12,813 bases of DNA from Promethearchaeota archaeon (lineage in GTDB: Archaea; Asgardarchaeota; Lokiarchaeia; Sigynarchaeales; SOKP01), in contig WJKD01000248.1 in the NCBI GenBank assembly GCA_014729315.1, positions 1 to 12,813 of the forward strand. Direction: 5' to 3'. The notes under the pieces were generated by a model that searched no databases, was not told the origin of the DNA, and worked only from the letters and a program-made list of their open reading frames with translations. Shown here piece by piece: positions 7,832-12,813 of the stretch (position 1 is its first letter; every line of letters starts with the position of its first letter). The position numbers were made by a program, and so were the translations under genes.

Positions 7832-7993
7832 TCATGAATCATAATTTCCCTTTCTAAGCAAATCAATCCGTTGATCAGCAGCATTAGCCTCATCATCCTC
7901 TTCAAACAACACAAGTGTTACAATGAAAAACTTACTCGAGCCCTTGTTTATTTTTAATCCTGAATCACCCGATTCATCCACAAATACCAGCAT
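7832..7993 (-). pseudogene. Truncated DUF3800 protein remnant
   Basis: An ATG at 7993-7991, 11 bp after the stop of the HigA-like gene, opens a frame of 53 codons ending in TGA at 7834-7832. It begins MLVFVDESGDSGLKINKG and continues with SSKFFIVTLVLF. The V-D-E-S-G-D-x-G motif followed by an F-F-V-x-x-L-V strand is the signature N-terminus of DUF3800, whose members are usually some 200-250 residues. The match continues to RIDLLRK, then the frame stops, and I find no continuation in the other leftward frames before the PLD gene. This is most likely the surviving front of a deleted gene that was third in the higBA transcript. A short functional product cannot be excluded. Confidence 0.7.
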
Positions 7994-8004
7994 GTTCCGC
8001 TTCT

Positions 8005-9099
8005 TTATTCGTATTTAAATTCAAACCGTTTTTTCAAATGATTATACCTGCTAAAAGGAATCCTCTTCTCCTTCTGCAATCGACCAACGACTATGCCCGG
8101 AGAAATATCCAATTTTTTTGCAAATCTTTTAATACTATTCTCATCATAATTATCAGTTTCAATAAAATCTTTATATTCATCACTTGGAATTAGCAAGTTT
8201 GCAGCGAATTTATTTGCTTCATCTTCTAAATTTTCATCACCCAATTCATCATTTGAACAATCTATAAAAATTAACTTTTTACCATGAAGCAAAATATGAG
8301 CGGCTTCGTGAAAAAACGTAAACCACAGGTGATCATCTGTTTTATGACGAAGACTGAGCATAATTAACGCTTTGTCTTTATTAATCCAGCGTGTTAAACC
8401 ACTTAAATGGATTTTTTTGAATTCCGGTTCAAAGACAACGACCACACCGCTATCGCAGCAAAGTTTTTCAATCTTAGGTTCAAAAGTTTCTGGTTCGGTT
8501 TTTATTAGCGATCTGATTTGATTTAACGCATTTCTGAATTTTATTTTATCATAAGGATTGCAATCTACATTTTGGGCTTTAATTTCCCCAATCCGCAACC
8601 AGGCAGCCAGTGCCTTTTTATCGCTTTTATATGCTTTTGATTCTCGGAGATTTAAGATGGGTTCGGCATAGTTTTCATTCCAAGAATCAACGCTCCCAAC
8701 TCCGAAAAAATTAAGAACTTTCGAAACCATATCGGTCTCATTTGTCGGTTTTTCAAAAAACGTTCTCTTTACAAGCTCATTTATTGGAAAACCACTTGCC
8801 CAGGAAACCTCTTTTTCAAGCTCTTCTGCTTCCTGTTTCTTTGCTAAAAGCAGTCGATAGTTAGCCTCCAAATTATTCCACAAAGAAGATGGAGAACCAA
8901 GTACCCGCTGGAAACGGATGGCGAGCTCAGGCGTTATCGGAGCTTCTCCGCTGAGTATTTGGCTAATCGTTTTTGTGGACCTGCCGCATCTCTTAGCAAA
9001 GTCTATTTTTTTCATGCCCCTTGATTCCAGAACCTCGTCCAAAATCTCTCCCGGACTAACGATATAATCCGGCTTGTATTCATTTTTTTGTGTAATCAT
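8005..9099 (-). CDS. higA: HigA-like antitoxin fused to ImmA/IrrE peptidase domain
   Basis: A 364-residue protein. Residues 15-80 are an XRE helix-turn-helix of the HigA type (SPGEILDEVLESRGM, then FAKRCGRSTKTISQILSG and TPELAIRFQRVLG). Residues about 210-345 are an ImmA/IrrE (M78) metallopeptidase domain with HEAAH at 264-268 and the third zinc ligand probably E294 in EANKFAANLLIP. The active-site residues look intact. The start ATG overlaps the HigB stop by one base (TAATG), the usual toxin-first order of higBA. The HTH part should neutralise HigB and repress the operon. The peptidase domain could cleave a repressor, perhaps itself, in response to a signal; that is inferred from other ImmA proteins. 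Confidence 0.85.
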   Translation of the reverse strand: MITQKNEYKPDYIVSPGEILDEVLESRGMKKIDFAKRCGRSTKTISQILSGEAPITPELAIRFQRVLGSPSSLWNNLEANYRLLLAKKQEAEELEKEVSWASGFPINELVKRTFFEKPTNETDMVSKVLNFFGVGSVDSWNENYAEPILNLRESKAYKSDKKALAAWLRIGEIKAQNVDCNPYDKIKFRNALNQIRSLIKTEPETFEPKIEKLCCDSGVVVVFEPEFKKIHLSGLTRWINKDKALIMLSLRHKTDDHLWFTFFHEAAHILLHGKKLIFIDCSNDELGDENLEDEANKFAANLLIPSDEYKDFIETDNYDENSIKRFAKKLDISPGIVVGRLQKEKRIPFSRYNHLKKRFEFKYE

Positions 9100-9434
9100 T
9101 AGTGATAATCCCTCACTTCCAATATTTTTATGGCAGTAACATTTTTTAAATCAATGCCACCATCATCTTTCTTTGGTACCGGATCGTGGTTCGGACGAAA
9201 AATTAGTCTAAATGGTTGCTTAATATCAACGGCGAAATCTCCTTTTCTGTCCCCCTTTAATTGATGACATCGATCTGGCTTATCTATCGGGACATCATCT
9301 AAACAATTAGCAGCCGATAGTACAGCCATTCTGAGCATAATAAATTTAGCATTCTCATTACCGAATTTTCTGATAAGTTCTTTTTTTGAATTGAAAATCT
9401 TTTTCAATTTATCATTTTTGAATGTGATGTCCAT
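9099..9434 (-). CDS. higB: HigB-like toxin (RelE/ParE superfamily)
   Basis: A 111-residue protein with the HigB signature: KLKKIFNSKKELIRKFG at the N-terminus, RCHQLKGDRKGDFAVDI (55-71), FRLIFRPN (75-82) and the terminal VTAIKILEVRDYH. HigB toxins cleave mRNA on the ribosome. The length is close to normal and no frameshift is seen. It overlaps the HigA-like gene by one base, and the pair is transcribed away from the XRE-ImmA gene. No ribosome site precedes the ATG. A -10 box ends only 5 nt upstream of it, so a leaderless or nearly leaderless transcript is plausible. Confidence 0.85.
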   Translation of the reverse strand: MDITFKNDKLKKIFNSKKELIRKFGNENAKFIMLRMAVLSAANCLDDVPIDKPDRCHQLKGDRKGDFAVDIKQPFRLIFRPNHDPVPKKDDGGIDLKNVTAIKILEVRDYH

Positions 9435-9439
9435 TTTAT

Positions 9440-9468
9440 AATATAAAACACTTTACCGAAAAAGTAAA
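9440..9468 (-). promoter_or_regulatory. Promoter of the higBA-like operon
   Basis: On the minus strand TTTACT (9468-9463) and TATATT (9445-9440) are separated by 17 nt. The -35 matches the consensus at 4 of 6 positions and the -10 at 5 of 6. The -10 ends 5 nt before the HigB ATG, which implies a leaderless or almost leaderless mRNA. Confidence 0.5.
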
Positions 9469-9469
9469 G
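9451..9469. promoter_or_regulatory. Operator-like inverted repeat at the higB promoter
   Basis: CTTTAC (9451-9456) and GTAAAG (9464-9469) are perfect inverted arms with a 7-nt spacer. The repeat covers the -35 box and part of the promoter spacer, so a bound HigA dimer would block transcription. Its half-site differs from the ATGTTA half-site of the two palindromes near 9563-9628, so a separate regulator is likely. Confidence 0.5.
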
Positions 9470-9562
9470 GATAATTTTTATTATTTGAATTTTTTGTTGG
9501 TACAATAATTGAATATATTCCAATATAATATTTTACAAACTTACAAATTTGATATTTATCAT

Positions 9563-9593
9563 ACAAAAATGTTATTAAAATTAACATTTTTGT
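9563..9593. promoter_or_regulatory. Operator-like palindrome 1 of the XRE-ImmA gene
   Basis: ACAAAAATGTTA (9563-9574) and TAACATTTTTGT (9582-9593) are perfect 12-bp inverted arms around a 7-nt spacer. The core is ATGTTA-N7-TAACAT, the same as palindrome 2. The right arm ends on the first base of the TTGACA box. This is a strong candidate binding site for the XRE protein encoded just downstream. Confidence 0.6.
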
Positions 9594-9621
9594 TGACATT
9601 TCCGAATAAATGTTATATATT
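9593..9621 (+). promoter_or_regulatory. Sigma-70-type promoter of the XRE-ImmA/PIN pair
   Basis: TTGACA (9593-9598), a 17-nt spacer and TATATT (9616-9621) form a near-consensus promoter. A start near 9628 gives a leader of about 14 nt that holds a full AGGAGG ribosome site (9631-9636), 5 nt before the ATG at 9642. The -10 box lies inside palindrome 2 and the -35 box abuts palindrome 1, so repression is expected to be tight. Confidence 0.8.
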
Positions 9622-9628
9622 ATAACAT
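9610..9628. promoter_or_regulatory. Operator-like palindrome 2, over the -10 box
   Basis: ATGTTATA and TATAACAT are perfect arms around TAT. Read with the same core as palindrome 1 this is ATGTTA-N7-TAACAT, 19 bp long. The two centres (9578 and 9619) are 41 bp apart, close to four helical turns, so two dimers could bind on the same DNA face. Occupancy here would cover the -10 box. Confidence 0.65.
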
Positions 9629-9641
9629 ACAGGAGGAACAC

Positions 9642-10805
9642 ATGTACAATTTCAAACTTATTAAAGAAATTCGTGAACAATTAGGCATGATACAAGAAGA
9701 ATTGGCAAACAGGTCTGGTCTAAATCGAAGCACTATCAATCAAATCGAGAATGGAAAATATAAAGATTTAACGATATCTAAAATAATTAATATATCCAAA
9801 GCGTTAAATATTCCTACTTCCTATCTATTAGAAGCTGAGCAAGAAACCGCAGATAAGAAAATTCTATTTCGTGCACAAGAGAAATTAAAAGATCAGGATT
9901 TATCAGAAATATCCTGGTTAATCCATTCTTTATACCCGAGATACAAAAATCTGCAACACATTGTTATAAAAGAAAATCCGGGATGCTTAATTCCCTGCTA
10001 TCACGTGCCTATAACACCTGTTTCAATAAGAAATAAAGCTATTATTTCTATTGCCGAAAAAGAACGCAAAAGCCTTGGAATAGAACCTGGAACAGACTAT
10101 GATCTAAAATCAATATTGCTACAATATGCTGACATCTATGAAATCCCATTCAATAGTTTAGATATTCTCGGATTTACGATATTCGATACCTCAACAGGCA
10201 AACCCTTAATCATAATTAATTCAAGAATAAACCCCAATCAAAAACGATTTATTCTTGCTCATGAATATGGGCATTTATTATTTGATCGTGAAAATATTTC
10301 AGATAAAATTGAATTACGCAGTGATTTATTTTCTGATGATCCTGTTGAAAACAGGGCGAATCAATTTGCTGCCGAGTTCCTGGTTCCTGAAAAAGAATTG
10401 AACTCTCATTCAGAAAAAATTAATGAAGAAGGCTTGGCTTTTTTGATGAATAAATTTAGAGTATCACGACAGGTTATCGTAAATCGTTGGTTTAGCCTTG
10501 ATAAAATAAATGAAGACCAAAAAAAACATTTTGATGCGATTAGACCAATTCAGCTTTTGAAATTCTATGGTTATAATAATGACGAAATCGAATATTACAA
10601 AACTAAACCATATCTAAAATCGATATCCAATAATTTTGATAAACTACCCCCAGAATATCTAACTCTTGTTAAACAAGCTTATGTAAATGGTAATATATCG
10701 TATAAAAAAATTGCTGATTACAGTCTAATTCAACCAGAGGAGATTGAAAAGAAACTTCAACTATCAGATGAAGAAATTGACGAATATGAACAAGTCTATG
10801 AGTGA
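9642..10805 (+). CDS. XRE-family regulator with ImmA/IrrE peptidase domain
   Basis: A 387-residue protein. Residues 5-62 are an XRE helix-turn-helix (IKEIREQLGMIQEELANRSG, then LNRSTINQIENGKY). Residues about 160-290 are an ImmA/IrrE (COG2856, M78) zinc peptidase with RFILAHEYGHLLF, where HEYGH spans 207-211 and the third ligand is probably E236 in ENRANQFAAEFLVP. The C-terminal 90 residues are charged and unassigned. It overlaps the PIN-like gene by 4 nt and so probably acts as its antitoxin and as repressor of the pair, using the ATGTTA-N7-TAACAT sites. Start and ribosome site are clear. It is a distinct protein from the HigA-like fusion on the other strand, despite the shared domain set. 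Confidence 0.85.
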   Translation: MYNFKLIKEIREQLGMIQEELANRSGLNRSTINQIENGKYKDLTISKIINISKALNIPTSYLLEAEQETADKKILFRAQEKLKDQDLSEISWLIHSLYPRYKNLQHIVIKENPGCLIPCYHVPITPVSIRNKAIISIAEKERKSLGIEPGTDYDLKSILLQYADIYEIPFNSLDILGFTIFDTSTGKPLIIINSRINPNQKRFILAHEYGHLLFDRENISDKIELRSDLFSDDPVENRANQFAAEFLVPEKELNSHSEKINEEGLAFLMNKFRVSRQVIVNRWFSLDKINEDQKKHFDAIRPIQLLKFYGYNNDEIEYYKTKPYLKSISNNFDKLPPEYLTLVKQAYVNGNISYKKIADYSLIQPEEIEKKLQLSDEEIDEYEQVYE

Positions 10806-11374
10806 GGTTTATATTGAATTACGTCTTTTCTGATGCGGATGTATTGATTAAGCTCGTTCGTTCCGGTCTTTGGATTCATTTCGAAAAGCTAATAAATATT
10901 AGAAAATGGAAAGTGCACATTCCGTCGTATGTTTTGCACACAGAAATTAAAAATAAAGACAAAAATGTTTACAATCTGTTAATTACAAAAATTGAATCTG
11001 AGAAAATATTTGAAATCGATTCAAAAGTGGAATCAGATAATCCGATTACTGAACGTTTTATAAATTTTTCCCTACATGTAGATGATGGAGAAGCTCATGT
11101 TTTTGCATTAGCAGAATCAATGAATGCTATTGTAATTACTGATAATATCAGTGATTTAAATATTATTAAAAATACATATAATGTTAAATTTAAATCATAT
11201 ACACTATACCAAATATGCTATCTTATATACAAAGAAAAATTGCTGACCGACATTCAAATTAACAAACACATTTCAAAATTAGTTCAGACACATGATATAA
11301 ATTCCTCAGATTCAGTTATCAGATTTGGCTTTCAAAAAGTGATATTTAGACTCGAAAAAGAAAAATTTGATTAA
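10802..11374 (+). CDS. PIN-like domain protein, probable toxin
   Basis: A 190-residue protein starting with GTG inside the upstream stop (GTGA overlap). The N-terminus reads VFSDADVLIKLV, with D11 and D13 placed like the first PIN acidic residues. E48 in LHTEIK, DDGEAHVFALAES (94-106) and VITDNISDL (111-119) supply the remaining acidic positions in the expected order. PIN proteins are metal-dependent RNases and many act as toxins. The final 50 residues are not recognised. Pairing with an XRE-ImmA protein fits a toxin-antitoxin unit. An alternative TTG start at 10814 is less likely because the 4-nt overlap is typical of coupled genes. Confidence 0.7.
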   Translation: MRFILNYVFSDADVLIKLVRSGLWIHFEKLINIRKWKVHIPSYVLHTEIKNKDKNVYNLLITKIESEKIFEIDSKVESDNPITERFINFSLHVDDGEAHVFALAESMNAIVITDNISDLNIIKNTYNVKFKSYTLYQICYLIYKEKLLTDIQINKHISKLVQTHDINSSDSVIRFGFQKVIFRLEKEKFD

Positions 11375-11534
11375 AAACAATCACTCCATCATTTATTAAA
11401 TTTTCATTTTTTTTACCAGTTCCATGCTATTTTGACTTGAAAAACCACAAAAACCGACACAAAAGAATTTTACTGGTCAGGTAGGTCACGTTTCGATGCG
11501 TCCGGCAAAGTTTAGTGGGTACTCAAGCCCCATA

Positions 11535-11573
11535 GAGGTCAATACGAATGCTCAGCGAGAAGAATTTGACCTC
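11535..11573. repeat. Hairpin repeat, copy 1
   Basis: GAGGTCAA (11535-11542) pairs with TTGACCTC (11566-11573) around a 23-nt loop. The loop contains the family apex at 11545-11563, CGAATGCTCAGCGAGAAGA. The apex matches copy 3 at 17 of 19 positions, and the inner stem also resembles copy 3. Confidence 0.7.
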
Positions 11574-11692
11574 CATTTGCGCCCCGTCATTTCCACATCG
11601 GGAAGCATTGGTCTAAATCCGAAGCCGAACGTTTTTTCCATGGTCACAAGGATTTTCAGTTAATCGAAAGCTGATTGGTCCAGAAGCCTGAC

Positions 11693-11750
11693 GCCATGAA
11701 CGCCGGAATTACGATTGCAAAGCGGGAAGAATATTCCGGCATATCATGGC
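11693..11750. repeat. Hairpin repeat, copy 2
   Basis: GCCATGA with TCATGGC forms the outer stem and GCCGGAAT with ATTCCGGC the inner stem, joined by a 2/3-nt internal loop. The 23-nt loop carries the apex CGATTGCAAAGCGGGAAGA at 11712-11730, which matches copy 3 at 17 of 19 positions. The stem sequence is unrelated to copies 1 and 3 yet fully paired. Confidence 0.7.
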
Positions 11751-11800
11751 TTATGTGATGTATAGGCAGATAGATTCTGTCTTTATCCGTTCCGTGCAAG

Positions 11801-11858
11801 TGCGCATTGACCAGCAGTCCCGGAAAGCCCACACGAAAGCCCTGCTGGTCAAAGCGCA
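11801..11858. repeat. Hairpin with a different loop, between copies 2 and 3
   Basis: TTGACCAGCAG (11807-11817) pairs with CTGCTGGTCAA (11842-11852). Beyond one A-A mismatch, TGCGC pairs with GCGCA, giving 16 pairs in all. The 24-nt loop does not carry the apex of the other three copies. The build, a long stem with one A-A mismatch and a GCGC outer part, is like that of copy 3. Confidence 0.6.
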
Positions 11859-11898
11859 GCATGTTTTGATGCATTGGAGAAAGGGGAGAGGGTCACCT

Positions 11899-11957
11899 GA
11901 GCGCAATAGAGGTCAACACGAATGCAAAGCGAGAAGATGTTGACCTCTATAGCGCTC
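11899..11957. repeat. Hairpin repeat, copy 3
   Basis: ATAGAGGTCAACA (11906-11918) pairs with TGTTGACCTCTAT (11938-11950). One A-A mismatch follows, then GAGCGC pairs with GCGCTC, for 19 pairs. The loop is exactly the 19-nt apex CGAATGCAAAGCGAGAAGA (11919-11937). On the plus strand the stem is followed by TTTAGTTT, so it might also end transcription from the left, but the T run is poor. Confidence 0.75.
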
Positions 11958-11981
11958 TTTAGTTTCCATACAGGACATTAA

Positions 11982-12813
11982 TTATAACGCCCGTTTAATA
12001 TATCTTTTCATATTCGGTGAAAACACTTCCTTGAATTTCAATAATTTCTCGATAGACCAGTCTTTGATTTCTTTCAATGTTTCGCTATCGCTTTCAATGG
12101 AACCGGTGCTATAAATGGCAATCCGTGAGCCTTTTTTATCATCCAATCGTTCCCATTCCAGGTCTTCATCAAACTTGGATTCTATTACTTCTTTATCCTG
12201 ATATATTGTATCAAATAACTGTTTATTCTTTTCGGCCTCTCCCACGTCCAGATATAATTCAACTCGAATGCGATTCCCCAACGCAAAGCACATTGCATAG
12301 GTGATTCCAGAATATCCCGAAGCAAAGCTGTACCAGCTTTGCGGTTGCCCTTTCCTTGTATTAGTGAAATTATACTTCTCCCGCAGCTCATCAATCAAAT
12401 CCTGAAAATAGCAGCGGTATGCTTCCATCTTTTCGGATACCTGGTTGCTACCGGGTCTCTTTTTGCTTTTCTGCCATTCATTTGGGAATACTATGGGATT
12501 GAAATTATATGCGGGCTTCGAATCATCGATTTGCAGTATTTCTACTACCACGCCGAAAAACTCAGTCTCCGTATCCGTCCTTTGATTGAGCCAATCCAAT
12601 GCCTGCCGGTGTTCTTCACGGATTGTTTCAGCAATCCAGATTATAACCGACGCATCAAAACCAGATGCATATGTCAGCAGCTTTCCAAGATGGTCATGAT
12701 CTGTTGAGCTAATTTGATTTTCGATTATCACAGCTTTATTTCTACCGACATCATTTGCCAGCAAATCAAGCGAGAATTCCCCGACGCTTGCTTCCATCTG
12801 TTTTAATTCTAAT
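11982..12813 (-). CDS. DUF4268 protein with PD-(D/E)xK-like N-terminus (5' partial)
   Basis: The frame is open to the window edge, and residues LELKQ precede the first visible ATG at 12797 without a stop, so the true start lies outside. Counting from that Met, SVGEFSLDLLA (D11) and VIIENQ (E26, Q28) resemble a PD-(D/E)xK nuclease core with Gln in place of Lys. TDHDHLGKLLTYASG (32-46) is the family's hallmark. Residues about 125-271 form the DUF4268 domain (SWYSFASGYSGITYAM, then GNRIRVELYLD and LEWERLDDKKGSRIAIY). Such proteins are often seen among defence genes, but their function is not settled. G+C is higher than in the left half of the window. The gene converges on the PIN-like gene across the repeat block. 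Confidence 0.75.
   Translation of the reverse strand, partial: LELKQMEASVGEFSLDLLANDVGRNKAVIIENQISSTDHDHLGKLLTYASGFDASVIIWIAETIREEHRQALDWLNQRTDTETEFFGVVVEILQIDDSKPAYNFNPIVFPNEWQKSKKRPGSNQVSEKMEAYRCYFQDLIDELREKYNFTNTRKGQPQSWYSFASGYSGITYAMCFALGNRIRVELYLDVGEAEKNKQLFDTIYQDKEVIESKFDEDLEWERLDDKKGSRIAIYSTGSIESDSETLKEIKDWSIEKLLKFKEVFSPNMKRYIKRAL

Larger units (their letters stand above)
11375..11981. other. Gene-free region between convergent genes, with G+C-rich repeat block
   Basis: I find no gene here. The first 90 bp are AT-rich, like the flanking PIN gene. From about 11470 to 11960 the G+C content rises to roughly half by eye and the DNA is dominated by the hairpins listed separately. Short open frames at 11656-11874 (minus) and 11746-11943 (plus) run through those hairpins, overlap each other on opposite strands and resemble no family, so I treat them as chance. 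The region separates the PIN-like gene from the convergent DUF4268 gene and may also supply terminators. Confidence 0.5.

Noticed and set aside
9453..9680. Minus-strand open frame across the divergent control region
   Set aside because: It runs through the promoter and both palindromes and has AT-driven composition.
11656..11943. Small open frames on both strands in the repeat block
   Set aside because: They are products of the hairpins, overlap each other on opposite strands, and lack ribosome sites or known domains.
11899..11957. Integron attC site
   Set aside because: The stem is long and palindromic but lacks the GTTRRRY core and the paired R boxes, and no integrase or cassette order is seen.
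12077..12707. Plus-strand frames within the DUF4268 gene
   Set aside because: The minus-strand frame shows clear family motifs throughout, so these are shadows.

Overview
The window is an AT-rich bacterial defence island (about 30% G+C by eye over most of it). It holds two or more toxin-antitoxin modules, a restriction-modification locus, several proteins with nuclease folds, and one block of structured repeats. The host cannot be named. The Lys/Ile/Asn-rich proteins fit an AT-rich Gram-negative lineage. Two promoters look like classical sigma-70 sites (TTGACA, 17-nt spacer, TATATT or TATCAT) and one gene has a full AGGAGG ribosome site, which argues against typical Bacteroidota signals.

Positions 1-89 carry the start of a leftward gene cut by the window edge. 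Positions 386-3208 form a rightward run of five genes behind one strong promoter. The first three are an ADP-ribosyltransferase-like toxin, a small acidic antitoxin candidate and a SecB-like chaperone. This is the order and content of CmdTAC, a phage-defence toxin-antitoxin-chaperone system. The next two are a Panacea-domain antitoxin candidate and an unrecognised partner with faint MazF/PemK-like features, which I read as a second toxin-antitoxin pair.

Positions 3213-7658 are leftward: a PLD-fold protein, then a 1048-residue nuclease-methyltransferase-specificity fusion of the type IIG/ISP kind with no helicase. Positions 7832-9434 are also leftward: a HigB-like toxin, a HigA-like antitoxin fused to an ImmA/IrrE (M78) peptidase domain, and a 53-codon remnant of a DUF3800 protein. 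A divergent control region (9435-9641) separates these from a rightward pair, an XRE-ImmA/IrrE protein overlapping a PIN-like protein. That region contains two copies of the same 19-bp operator-like palindrome, 41 bp apart.

Positions 11375-11981 hold no convincing gene. A G+C-rich block there (about 11470-11960) contains three hairpins whose 19-nt apex is nearly identical while their stems differ but remain paired. A fourth hairpin lies between the second and third. The right edge carries a leftward DUF4268 protein with a PD-(D/E)xK-like N-terminus, cut at its 5' end.

The most notable items are the CmdTAC-like module next to a Panacea module, the paired operators at 9563-9628, the stem-swapping hairpin family, and the composition break inside the restriction enzyme's specificity region.
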